Shown: positions 36,901 through 44,963 of the stretch, one piece after another
How positions within the stretch are numbered: the first letter of the stretch is position 1
How the letters are laid out: each line of letters starts with the position of its first letter
From: Planctomycetota bacterium
GTDB lineage: Bacteria; Planctomycetota; UBA8108; JACQVS01
DNA: 64,000 bases
Assembly: GCA_028280485.1 (NCBI GenBank)
Contig: JANQLS010000003.1
Location: forward strand, 124,001-188,000
Direction: 5' to 3'
The notes under the pieces: generated by a model
Database searches by the model: none
What the model saw: the letters and a program-made list of their open reading frames with translations, nothing else
What the model was told of the DNA's origin: nothing
Made by a program: the position numbers and the translations under genes

Positions 36901-38821
36901 TGACATCAGGATCCATACCGTAATCAGCACTTGTGCCTCCCCAAGAAGCGGGGAAACCGCGCGCTAAAGTAGCGTTGTAATCTTGAACGATGATGTCATC
37001 TAAAAAGATGTAGGTATGGGTGTCGACATTGGACGAACGATCTCCTGGACGGTACGCGATCGCCCTGAGCACTGTGGTTTGGCTGATTTGGATGGAATCG
37101 GTATAAAGAGTTCCATGCGACTCCGTCGGCCAGGTACCATCCGTGGTGTAGCGAATCTGCGCATCGGGAGTATCACTAGTGATCTCAACTCCGATGGGAT
37201 TATCATAGAATCCGCGATCGATCGAAAATTCGGTGTCGGCCACTTGGTTAAAGAAGTCATCTGAATTGACTTCTCCCGGGGTGGGAGTCAAGAAATGGCG
37301 AGTGACACTTGAAACCGTTGCCTGCCCGCGAAGGCTCGCTGCGATTAAGAAATCATCGTCAGAGGAGTTCAGGTTTAAGCCTTGAATAGCTAAGACATTG
37401 TCTCCTTCGAGAAGCGACCCTAAATGAGCCGAGATATCGATGGCTTCAAATTGAACAGCCTGAGCGTCGTCTCTCTCTTGAGTTGCTGAAGAATTCCAAG
37501 CCAAACCCCCTGGGGCATTTCGGCTCGCCACTTGAGTTCCGTTGAGATAGGCAACAAAGCCATCATCGTATTGCATTCTCAAAACGAGCTGATCGAGGAC
37601 TAATCCAGGATCAACAGTGAAGGGAATACGAATGAGCGCACTTGAGGTCACTCCGGGCATCAGGGCTGAAAGATCGGTAGAGATCAATTCATTATAAGTT
37701 TCAGGAGGAGGCGCGGCGAAAACTTGCACTTCACCCATCTGAAGCACATCGGCTTCGTCGTCATTTCCGGTTCCACCCGTTCCTGAAAGATCGGGATCAG
37801 GAGTACGAACGACTCGGACATAACGCCCAAGAACGGGATTTCCCGTAAGAGCTACAAGGTTGAGAGAAAGTTCATCCGGTCCTGAAGTACCTCCCCCACC
37901 CAATTCATTCTCTTCATTAAGAAGCTCGGAGACGAAGACAACCTCATCATCATTATCGATAATTGAAACGGTGATGTCTCTCAATCGAGAAGTACAACAG
38001 TTATCTCGATTATGAATAACGACGCTTTCAATTTGAAAATTCTCTTCTAAATCGACTTCCCAAGTTGAGGGGAGATTCTCTCCGGCGTCGGTGTGAGTAA
38101 AGTTGCCAAGATCCCCATCGACCGCGTTGCCCGGCCCGAAGCCAAAACCCGTTGAAGATTGTGATGTGGGTTTTCCTATCGCTACGTTTTCAGCAGCTAA
38201 TCCTCCCCCACCCCCTTGGACATCGAATCCAAACCCGGCAGAACCGACTTGCCAACTCGTATCATTGAAACTTAATGTCGCCCAATCACTGGGGCGTTGA
38301 TTGGGAGCAAAGGGAACTCGCCAACGAGCAGAGACTCCTTCGTTAAACAGAACAAAACTTTCGCCCGCGATAGCAATTCCGAAAGACTCATCATCAGCAT
38401 GAGATTCAAATGGATCGTATTCAGAAATGACGGTGGAACCATCGGCTGAATAAAGCCCGAGATATTCACCATCCCCAGATAACTGGAAATTGGTGTGAAG
38501 CTCTTGCCCGGGCTCCCTTAGATCTTTGCCCGAAGCAAAGACGACTAAGAATCCACCCGCTTCAAGGGAAACGGCAGGAAATCTCCATTTATGGGGTTCA
38601 GATGAATCATCGGTAACACCCAAACCCTCTAAGTCGATCTCGGTTGGACCTGAATTGAATACTTCAAACCAATCTGAAAACTCACCATCTTCATCGGCGA
38701 GAGTGGAATCATTTCTCGCTTGGATCTCTGTGATCAACAGAGATTGGGCGAATATCGAATTTTCGAACCCTAAACTGAGAAGAAGAATGAATGTACTGAC
38801 AATAAGAGCAATCTTACGCAT
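33977..38821 (-). CDS. Giant exported lamin-tail / CotH / dockerin multidomain protein
   Basis: 1614 residues. Order: signal peptide (1-25), lamin-tail domain (about 26-150), a beta-sandwich module whose N-terminal part (152-205) and C-terminal part (380-500) are split by a discoidin-like F5/8 type C domain (210-370), chitobiase C-terminal-like domain (535-606), CotH-kinase-like domain (665-1075), a second chitobiase C-like segment (1085-1120), an unsplit copy of the sandwich module (1137-1308), second lamin-tail domain (1350-1470) and a dockerin-like pair (GDSNQDGHLDVGDAI and DINGDDTLDNTDVV, 1523-1592). CotH domains are protein kinases in spore formers; activity here is unproven. Likely cell-surface assembly or matrix protein. 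Confidence 0.88.
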   Translation of the reverse strand: MRKIALIVSTFILLLSLGFENSIFAQSLLITEIQARNDSTLADEDGEFSDWFEVFNSGPTEIDLEGLGVTDDSSEPHKWRFPAVSLEAGGFLVVFASGKDLREPGQELHTNFQLSGDGEYLGLYSADGSTVISEYDPFESHADDESFGIAIAGESFVLFNEGVSARWRVPFAPNQRPSDWATLSFNDTSWQVGSAGFGFDVQGGGGGLAAENVAIGKPTSQSSTGFGFGPGNAVDGDLGNFTHTDAGENLPSTWEVDLEENFQIESVVIHNRDNCCTSRLRDITVSIIDNDDEVVFVSELLNEENELGGGGTSGPDELSLNLVALTGNPVLGRYVRVVRTPDPDLSGTGGTGNDDEADVLQMGEVQVFAAPPPETYNELISTDLSALMPGVTSSALIRIPFTVDPGLVLDQLVLRMQYDDGFVAYLNGTQVASRNAPGGLAWNSSATQERDDAQAVQFEAIDISAHLGSLLEGDNVLAIQGLNLNSSDDDFLIAASLRGQATVSSVTRHFLTPTPGEVNSDDFFNQVADTEFSIDRGFYDNPIGVEITSDTPDAQIRYTTDGTWPTESHGTLYTDSIQISQTTVLRAIAYRPGDRSSNVDTHTYIFLDDIIVQDYNATLARGFPASWGGTSADYGMDPDVIGQNGSDDYGGKYTAIIKDSLLAVPTISIVLPTNDLFAGNGIYTNSGSRGISWERAASFEVIHPDGTRGTQENCGLRLQGGAFRSHGLTKKHSLRVLFKEIYGDTKLRYPLLQEGSTERFDTLTLRANSNDGWQWSAAGDKPLYIRDSFGRQSHLDQGGVSSHETFCHVYLNGVYWGLYNPVERPDHSFGATYFGGDKENWDAISNRSASQGSMTAWNEMINLGRQGLGNHANYMRIQGRNPDGSPNPNLPHYLDVPNMIEYMICNLYLGNSDWPHKNYWVGRDRSSESTGFKFYMWDSEWSLDLRSGLNQNRVNVDNVAAEPYALCRPNLEFRMEFADRLHKAFSRGGTYYVDPSNKNWDTDHPERNRPAARFVELAEQIELAVVAESARWGDQHNSTPYTRDEHWARERDDLLANYFPRRSEIVLSQFQSAGLYPNISVPEFNVQDGYFDTETHLFISSGNGTIYYTTNGEDPRLEGGDVHPTAEALAGDIITVVVDQGDQVKFLVPDAGDAGLETDWTEVGFNDGSWLNRTTGVGYEEGSGYEDELGQDDSNLLYQTQSSLYFRISFDVDDPQFFTGMRLLMKYDDGFIAYLNGEKVAAMNDPDNPQWNSSATNSNSDSNATSFELFDISNFLDLLNDGENVLAIHGLNSSSNSSDFLIAPRLELTEAVDPSAIVLESGLNVKSRSLNGNDWSALNESTFYHVSHLDLRISEVHYHPRPSESGSFAPSEYEFIEFINTSDRVIDLTAYHLSGGIEFDFQDSLVDTLNPGQRVVLVENLEAFEQRYNGGAGILIAGEYSGRLSNGSEQLILEAPHEQVILDFSYSDSWFPATDGQGPSLTIVDELADPDSWFHPTSWRASSCIDGTPGLSDSECGDGGLQRPGDSNQDGHLDVGDAISLLLRIYRGKTDQLPCPEDAPTEGNNLLIFDINGDDTLDNTDVVSLLTFLYLDGEPPAAGTDCLFLEGCENVCSF

Positions 38822-39266
38822 TCGTGTTTTCCGCTAATCAAGTGATGAAACTCTCAACACTTCTTTAATGCTGGAGTTATTTTTAACTTCATATGAAAAA
38901 ACTATTAGCAGAATCCCAGACCCGCTAAATCGTTTTCGATGAAAGATTCAAAATTCCCCCCAATAGGAGGGCTATGAATAAAGGCTGTGATAGGGGGAGA
39001 TAGGAGATAAACCCAAACCCATAGTTTAAGCCTTCAAAGTGCCCTTGTCTCTATGTTCAGGGGCTAAAGCCTTAATTTATTTATACTTCTACCTCCTTTT
39101 TGCTCGGGTTATCCCAAAATCTACCGTAAAATGCCCGATTCTCAATTTTGGCCGACTTACTGAACTCACCCCTCCTTCTTGAGAAGATCGAGAAAATTAA
39201 GGACCTTGGGGAAGCTCAGAGCAGCAAATTTTTAATCTTGGGTGGATTTTTCTAGGCACCGGAATC
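38822..39266. other. Gene-free divergent spacer
   Basis: 445 bp between the CotH gene and the PqaA-like gene; it should hold both promoters. An AGGAGGGCTATGAATAAAG stretch at 38966 looks like a ribosome binding site plus ATG, but its frame closes quickly. Nothing else that I can name. Confidence 0.4.
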
Positions 39267-40724
39267 ATGAACAGCACTCTTCGATCCACAATTTCAGTTC
39301 TGTTATTCAGCCTTATCGCAAGTTTAGGATTCGGTTGTCAGAGTTCTCTTGCTCCGGTGAATGATGCTTTAGCTAAGATAGACGCTCTTCCCCCCACCAC
39401 GGCCCTCGATGCCTACGTCAGTAAGCCCGACCCAACATACGAGTGGAAACTTCTCGCTTCTGTTCCCAAGGAAGCTGGCACGATTCACGTCTTGGAACTC
39501 ACATCCCAAAAATGGCGCAGCAAGGAAGAAGTAAATCGCACTCTCTGGAAGCATTGGCTCTACGTGGTCGTTCCCAAGAAATTGGTGAGCAACAAAGCGA
39601 TGCTTTTTATCAGCGGTGGCAGCAATCGAGATAAGAAGCCAGGTTCACCTTCAGGTCAAACGCTGGGGATCGCCGTAGCGAGCCAAGCCGTTGTCGCTGA
39701 GCTCAAAATGATCCCTAACCAGCCTTTAGCTTTCGCCGACGACAATCGAGATCGTTACGAAGATGACCTCATCGCGCACACCTGGAACAAGGCGATGGAA
39801 ACGGGAGACCCGACCTGGGTCGCTCGTATGCCCATGGTGAAAGGCGCCGTTAAAGCGATGGATGCCATTCAAGAGTTTTTGAAATCGGAAGCGGGCGGCA
39901 AAGTCACGGTAGATGAATTCGTTGTTGCCGGAGGTTCGAAGCGAGGTTGGACGACCTGGCTCACTGGAGCGGTGGATCAACGAGTGGTCGCAATCATTCC
40001 CATCGTGATCGATGTCCTCAACATGATCCCGTCGATGGAACATCACTATGCCGCTTACGGATTCTGGGCTCCGGCAGTCGGTGATTACGAACGTAATGGA
40101 ATTATGGCAAAGAAAGATGATCCCAAGTATCAAGCCCTCGCACGACTCGTGGATCCTTATTATTACCGCCATCGATTGAAGATGCCCAAGTTCATTGTGA
40201 ATGCCAGTGGAGACCAATTCTTCTTACCCGACTCTTCACAATTTTATTTCGACGATCTTCAAGGTGAAAAGGTTCTTCGCTACGTTGCGAATGCTGATCA
40301 CAGCCTGAAAAACTCGGATGCCGGTGAAAGCATTCAAGCTTATTTCCAATCGATCGTAACGGATACTCCGAGACCCAATTTCAGTTGGCATTTCACAAAG
40401 GATGGTGGAATCAAAGTCACCCTGAAGACAAAACCCGAAAAGGTGACACTTTGGCAAGCCACGAATCCCGATGCGAGAGATTTCAGACTGGACGTCGTCG
40501 GCCCCATTTGGAAAAGCAGCCCTCTTCAATCCCAAGGACAAAACAACACTTATATCGCAAAAGTCACTCAACCTGAAAAAGGTTGGACCGCCTTCTTCAT
40601 CGAAATGGAATTCAAAAGCGGTGGCCCCAATCCTTTCAAATTCACCAGCGGAGTGAAAGTGACTCCTAACGTTCTTCCGCATTTAGACAAATTAAAAGCC
40701 CTCAATAAGAAGGCCGGAAAATAG
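39267..40724 (+). CDS. PhoPQ-activated pathogenicity-related (PqaA/AprA-like) exported hydrolase
   Basis: 485 residues. N-terminal signal segment ending GFGC, possibly a lipoprotein. The PqaA family pattern is clear: LWKHWLYVVVPKK, LFISGGSNRDKK, the nucleophile elbow VVAGGSKRGWTTWLTGAVD (Ser near 219), YGFWAPAVGDYE and NASGDQFFLPDSS, with His in NADHSL. Family members are alpha/beta hydrolases of unclear substrate; in Salmonella pqaA is PhoP-regulated, and planctomycetes carry many copies. Not evidence for pathogenicity. Confidence 0.88.
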   Translation: MNSTLRSTISVLLFSLIASLGFGCQSSLAPVNDALAKIDALPPTTALDAYVSKPDPTYEWKLLASVPKEAGTIHVLELTSQKWRSKEEVNRTLWKHWLYVVVPKKLVSNKAMLFISGGSNRDKKPGSPSGQTLGIAVASQAVVAELKMIPNQPLAFADDNRDRYEDDLIAHTWNKAMETGDPTWVARMPMVKGAVKAMDAIQEFLKSEAGGKVTVDEFVVAGGSKRGWTTWLTGAVDQRVVAIIPIVIDVLNMIPSMEHHYAAYGFWAPAVGDYERNGIMAKKDDPKYQALARLVDPYYYRHRLKMPKFIVNASGDQFFLPDSSQFYFDDLQGEKVLRYVANADHSLKNSDAGESIQAYFQSIVTDTPRPNFSWHFTKDGGIKVTLKTKPEKVTLWQATNPDARDFRLDVVGPIWKSSPLQSQGQNNTYIAKVTQPEKGWTAFFIEMEFKSGGPNPFKFTSGVKVTPNVLPHLDKLKALNKKAGK

Positions 40725-40814
40725 ATCTCAAACCTCCGGCCTTCGATCCTGAAACAGGATTCGAAACTTAGGCCGGACGAGAGCCCCACCAAGAAGCTCT
40801 TCCTTCCTCACTCG

Positions 40815-40850
40815 ACACCTGTTTTAGGGCTCCAAATAAAAAGCAGGTGT
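40815..40850 (+). promoter_or_regulatory. Hairpin overlapping the ribosome binding site of the MFS gene
   Basis: ACACCTGTTTT (40815-40825) pairs with AAAAGCAGGTGT (40839-40850) with one bulge. The AGG that would be the Shine-Dalgarno sequence lies in the 3' arm, four bases before the ATG region, so the fold would hide it. Confidence 0.45.
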
Positions 40851-40854
40851 ATCG

Positions 40855-42063
40855 ATGTTTTTACAAATATTTAATTCGTACAAAAGTTCTTTCGGAGGAT
40901 TGCCCCGAGAGATTTGGTATCTCAGCCTCGTCACGTTGATCAATCGTGCGGGGACTATGGTTTTAGCTTTCCTCGTTTTATATCTCACTGAAGACAAAGG
41001 TCTAACGACTGTTCAAGCAGGCTTTATTTACGGTCTCTACGGCCTCGGCGCCATCGGAGGTAACTTTCTTGGTGGATGGCTATCTGACCGTACCGGTCCT
41101 CTCATCACTCAGGTGATTAGCTTGGTATTAGGCGGATCAGGATTCATCTTTTTGAGTCAGTTGGAGAGCCCTACCGCGATAGCCATTACTTTAGTTCCAT
41201 TAGGAATTGTCAGCGAAGCCTTTCGCCCAGCCAACAGTACTGCCGTAGCTTTCTTCAGCCCTCCCGAACTGCGCACGCGGTCTTTTGGTTTGCTGCGCAT
41301 GGCTTTAAATTTAGGTATGGGAATCGGACCCGTCGTGGGTGGATTCCTCGCTGAACATAGCTATCAACTCTTGTTCTTCGTCGATGGGGTTACGTGTATC
41401 CTCGCGGGTATGACTCTTTGGGCCTTGTTCGCAACTCAAGTTAAAATGAGCAATACTAAAGAGGAAGAGGCTGAAGATTCTCTGCCAAGAAAAAGCCCGT
41501 GGACCGATGGTATTTACCTTCAGTTCGTTTTTCTTTTTGCACTTCTCATTATCGTTTTCAGCCAATTGAATAGTACAGTGCCTCTTTACTTTCGAGATAC
41601 CTACAAGTTCAGCAAGAGTACAATCGGCTTAATATTAGGGCTCAATCCCATCGTGATCGTTTTGTTGGAGATGCCTTTACTCGCATTTATTCAACGATTC
41701 CAAGCCCAAAAGATCTTAGCTTGGGGAGCCCTCTTGATTTGTATAGGATTTGGATTGCTCCCCTTTGGAAGCGGAACCACATTTGTGATTCTAACAGTCT
41801 TAGTTTGGACTTTAGGAGAGATGCTTAATTTCCCATTGGGAATGTCAATTTGCTCTCAACATGCCCCCGACCGAAGTCGAGGTAGCTACATGGGATTATT
41901 GAGCATGAGTTTGTCAGCCGCTCACGCCGCTTCACCTTTACTAGGAACATGGATTTCCGAAAAGTTTAGCCCTGACACCTTGTGGTACGTCATTGGAATC
42001 GTTGGTTTTATTCTGTTCGTAGCGTTCTGGACCTTCCCAAAGAAGATCTTTAGGCAGTCATAG
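40855..42063 (+). CDS. Major facilitator superfamily transporter
   Basis: 402 residues with about twelve hydrophobic segments. The loop 2-3 signature GGWLSDRTGP is the MFS motif A, and a central charged loop (KMSNTKEEEAEDSLPRKS) separates the two halves. It resembles drug/metabolite exporters of the MdtH/YfcJ type, but the substrate cannot be inferred. The upstream hairpin may regulate translation. A terminator follows 46 bp after the stop. Confidence 0.85.
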   Translation: MFLQIFNSYKSSFGGLPREIWYLSLVTLINRAGTMVLAFLVLYLTEDKGLTTVQAGFIYGLYGLGAIGGNFLGGWLSDRTGPLITQVISLVLGGSGFIFLSQLESPTAIAITLVPLGIVSEAFRPANSTAVAFFSPPELRTRSFGLLRMALNLGMGIGPVVGGFLAEHSYQLLFFVDGVTCILAGMTLWALFATQVKMSNTKEEEAEDSLPRKSPWTDGIYLQFVFLFALLIIVFSQLNSTVPLYFRDTYKFSKSTIGLILGLNPIVIVLLEMPLLAFIQRFQAQKILAWGALLICIGFGLLPFGSGTTFVILTVLVWTLGEMLNFPLGMSICSQHAPDRSRGSYMGLLSMSLSAAHAASPLLGTWISEKFSPDTLWYVIGIVGFILFVAFWTFPKKIFRQS

Positions 42064-42069
42064 GGGTTG

Positions 42070-42093
42070 GCACTCGCTAACGCTTCGCGCTTG
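42070..42093 (-). repeat. Family II variant repeat after the MFS gene
   Basis: GCACTCGCTAACGCTTCGCG followed by CTTGG; identical to the inverted variant at 30131-30154 including the following GAATACC. Confidence 0.75.
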
Positions 42094-42107
42094 GAATACC
42101 ACTCATT

Positions 42108-42160
42108 AAAAAAGACCCAGTTCAGCTTAAACATTATTTAAGTCGAACTGGGTCTTTTTA
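42108..42160. terminator. Bidirectional terminator between the MFS gene and fbp
   Basis: A 15-bp perfect stem (42109-42123 with 42145-42159), A-tract before and T-tract after. Its stem sequence GACCCAGTTC is shared with the terminator at 4650-4690. Confidence 0.9.
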
Positions 42161-42175
42161 ATTGAATCGTTTCAT

Positions 42176-42199
42176 ACGACTCGCGGAGCGAGCCTACTA
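42176..42199 (-). repeat. Family I repeat supplying the fbp stop codon
   Basis: On the minus strand it reads TAGTAGGCTCGCTCCGCGAG; the first TAG (42197-42199) is the stop of fbp. Confidence 0.8.
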
Positions 42200-43261
42200 C
42201 TGAAGCTCAGCGTCGTCGGGAATCAAGCGTGAGTCGTTTAAATCTTCTTCAGTGAAGTTTAGTTTACCTTGAACGAAGGCTTCCGCTTCTTCAACATCCT
42301 GTCGACTACCGATGAACAGGGGTACTCGTTGATGAAGTTCAGTAGGCTCGACGTCTAAGATATCCTTAAATCCCGTCGAAGCTTTTCCACCCGCTTGTTC
42401 GACGATAAAGGCTAAGGGAGAAGCCTCATAAAGAAGCCGTAGCTTACCGTTCGTCGCATTACTGTCGGCAGGATACATGAAGATTCCACCGTAGAGTAAG
42501 TTTCGGTGAAAGTCAGATACTAAAGATCCGATGTAGCGAAGGGTATAAGGCCTTCCTTCAGCTCTGTTCTCAGAGGTGAGGTACTTGATATAGCTTGAAG
42601 TACCTTCATCGAATCGAGAAAGATTCCCCATATTGATACTGAAGATCTTTCCCTTCTCGGGAGTTTTAATGTTGGGGTGAGAAAGGAGGAATTCACCAAT
42701 ACTGGCGTCTAAAGTAAAGCCGTGAACTCCATTTCCCGTCGTATATACCAGCATGGTCGAAGAACCGTAAACCACGTAACCAGCTGCAACTTGTTCATAA
42801 CCGGGTCTCAGGAAGTCTTCAAGTTCAGCCTTATCACTCACTCGACTCTTCTTGAGAATGCTAAAAATCGTTCCCACGCTGACATTCGCGTCGATGTTAG
42901 AAGAACCGTCTAAGGGATCGAAAAGTACGATGTATTTACTGTTGGGATGAGGATCCTCGACCGAAATCACATCCTCTTCTTCCTCTGAAGCGAGGCCGGC
43001 CAAATAACCGCTCTGACGAAGTACAGCAATCAATGTTTCATTGGCATACTCATCGAGCTTCTTAACTTCTTCCCCTTGAACGTTCGTCTCTCCCGTCGCT
43101 CCGGTCAAATCGACCAAGCCAGCTTTATTCACCTCCCGTGAGATAATTTTCGCTGCGATGGCAATATGCTCAAGGAGATTAGAAAAGGCACCCGTTGCTT
43201 CTGGGTGACGGCGTTCGTCTTCACGAATCTTTCGGGATAAAGAAGTCAAAGTTTTATTCAT
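42197..43261 (-). CDS. fbp: Class I fructose-1,6-bisphosphatase
   Basis: 354 residues. The metal/phosphate signature LFDPLDGSSNIDANVSVGTIFSI is intact, as are EEEEDVISVEDP and the C-terminal GGKASTGFKDILDVEP. It removes the 1-phosphate of fructose-1,6-bisphosphate in gluconeogenesis. No signal peptide. Its TAG stop is the first triplet of a family I repeat. Upstream, a 71-residue open frame runs the same way. Confidence 0.95.
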   Translation of the reverse strand: MNKTLTSLSRKIREDERRHPEATGAFSNLLEHIAIAAKIISREVNKAGLVDLTGATGETNVQGEEVKKLDEYANETLIAVLRQSGYLAGLASEEEEDVISVEDPHPNSKYIVLFDPLDGSSNIDANVSVGTIFSILKKSRVSDKAELEDFLRPGYEQVAAGYVVYGSSTMLVYTTGNGVHGFTLDASIGEFLLSHPNIKTPEKGKIFSINMGNLSRFDEGTSSYIKYLTSENRAEGRPYTLRYIGSLVSDFHRNLLYGGIFMYPADSNATNGKLRLLYEASPLAFIVEQAGGKASTGFKDILDVEPTELHQRVPLFIGSRQDVEEAEAFVQGKLNFTEEDLNDSRLIPDDAELQ

Positions 43262-43303
43262 TGGAGGCTCTCTCTCTCTTAATGATTAGATTTTTTTCAG
43301 GCG

Positions 43304-43519
43304 TTAATTGACGCCTCCTTCAACAATTGAATAATCTGCAAGAGAAATACCCGCTTTATGAATCTTGTATAAATCCAGTAGAAGATGACATAAAGAATGG
43401 GTTAAGAGGCTCCATCGGCCGTCAAATCGGAGAGATTGGGTAGATTCCTCCCTGCTTTTCTGAAGCATGTAATAATTACCCAAATGAGCAATCGTCCCAT
43501 CCTTTGACAGAGCGGTCAT
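43304..43519 (-). CDS. Possible small hypothetical protein upstream of fbp
   Basis: 71 codons in the same direction as fbp, ending 42 bp before its start. The sequence (MTALSKDGTIAHLGNYYML and LLTHSLCHLLLDLYKIHKAG) has plausible amphipathic helices but no known family, and no strong ribosome binding site precedes it. The last codons contain AAGGAGG next to a GGCGTCAATTAACGCC palindrome. Could equally be an fbp leader region. Confidence 0.4.
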   Translation of the reverse strand: MTALSKDGTIAHLGNYYMLQKSREESTQSLRFDGRWSLLTHSLCHLLLDLYKIHKAGISLADYSIVEGGVN

Positions 43520-43559
43520 TCTTTGAAAATCAACCGGGCTCCTATCAAGTGCTGTACCG

Positions 43560-44807
43560 ATGATGACTTCCTTCAGCTCAAAAAATTCAACTTACGATAT
43601 CGCCATCATCGGAGGAGGGGCTGCAGGATTGATGGCCAGCTACTTTGCCGCCAAAACAGGCAAGAAGATCGTGCTCTTAGAGGGATCCAAACAGTGCGGT
43701 CTTAAAATATTGGTGAGTGGAGGAGGGCGTTGTAATGTCTTACCCCAAATCAATGATCCTTCTGATTTTTATACTGAAGGTTCCCCCAACATTCTCAAGC
43801 GATTGTTTCGTACTTGGAGGTTAGAGGATGTTCATCGTTTTTTTGAAGAAACCCTAAAAATCCCATTAGTTGATGAACCCGAAACGGGAAAGGTCTTTCC
43901 TCGATCTCAATCCGCAAAATCGATTCGGGATGCTCTCGCCGAGGCTTGCATGAGCCGAGGGATTGAAATCCAAACTCAATCACGAGTTCAGGCGATACAG
44001 AAACTCTCATCAAACTCTTTTTCAATCGAGAGAGAGAATCAGCCCAACATTCACGCTGAAAAAATCATTTTGGCAACCGGAGGCCGCTCGCTACCCAAAA
44101 CCGGTTCAGATGGCTTAGGTTACACGCTAGCCGAATCTTTAGGTCACTCACTCCTAAAAACCTACCCGGCTTTAGTCCCCCTCACGACATCATTAGACGA
44201 GTTTAAAGAGTTATCTGGGATCAGTCTCCCGGTGAGATGGCGAGCCCTGAAAAACGGGAAAGTTGTGGAAGAACGAGTACGTGAACTCTTGTTCACTCAC
44301 CGCGGATTCAGTGGACCCGCAATTTTAGATTGCTCTCACTGGTGGGTTCGCGAGGGAGCCCAAATTGAAATTTCTTTTGGAAATGAAAATGAAGAAACTT
44401 GGGAAGAGCGTTTTAGCGCCTATAAAAGGCAGCGCCTGTTCACCACGATCTCTCAGTATTTACCTCGCCGGCTCAGTTCGGTTCTCATGGATCAAGCCGG
44501 GGTCTCTAAAGATCTAAAAGGTGCTCATTTAGACAAGGTGTCGAAGAAAAAACTCTTAACTCAACTCACTCAATTTCCATTACCGATATCAGGTGACGAG
44601 GGATTCAAAGTCGCTGAAGTCACCGGGGGTGGAATCCCCCTTTCAGAAGTTTCACCCTCGACCTTGGAAAGTCGAAAAACACCAGGGCTCTACCTTTGTG
44701 GGGAGATCCTCGATGTCATCGGAAGGATCGGAGGCTTCAACTTTTTATGGGCGTGGGTCACCGGGAGATTAGCTGGCGAGAGCGCCGAGGGCTCTTTAAA
44801 CCCTTAA
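43560..44807 (+). CDS. BaiN/HI0933-like FAD-dependent oxidoreductase
   Basis: 415 residues. N-terminal dinucleotide fold IAIIGGGAAGLMASYFAA, the family hallmark LKILVSGGGRCNVLP, ATGGRSLPKTGSDGLGYTLAE and the C-terminal FAD contact CGEILDVIGRIGGFNFLWAWVTGRLAG. Members include BaiN, reported to reduce bile-acid intermediates, but most bacterial copies have an unknown cytosolic substrate. Standard length and no anomalies. Confidence 0.88.
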   Translation: MMTSFSSKNSTYDIAIIGGGAAGLMASYFAAKTGKKIVLLEGSKQCGLKILVSGGGRCNVLPQINDPSDFYTEGSPNILKRLFRTWRLEDVHRFFEETLKIPLVDEPETGKVFPRSQSAKSIRDALAEACMSRGIEIQTQSRVQAIQKLSSNSFSIERENQPNIHAEKIILATGGRSLPKTGSDGLGYTLAESLGHSLLKTYPALVPLTTSLDEFKELSGISLPVRWRALKNGKVVEERVRELLFTHRGFSGPAILDCSHWWVREGAQIEISFGNENEETWEERFSAYKRQRLFTTISQYLPRRLSSVLMDQAGVSKDLKGAHLDKVSKKKLLTQLTQFPLPISGDEGFKVAEVTGGGIPLSEVSPSTLESRKTPGLYLCGEILDVIGRIGGFNFLWAWVTGRLAGESAEGSLNP

Positions 44808-44963
44808 AAACAAAGCTCAAACGACAGAATCCGACAATTCTCAGCTTGGATCTGAACTTCCTGCGGTAAAATTGAAGGAGATTAGGTCTGAATCTCCTTT
44901 CTCGATAATTTCATCCTTCAATTCACTACTGATTTCACTAGTCACTTATTGTGGAAGAATCCC

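Noticed and set aside
39267-40724. Virulence role for the PqaA-like protein
   Set aside because: The family name comes from Salmonella regulation; planctomycetes carry such hydrolases widely and nothing here supports pathogenicity.
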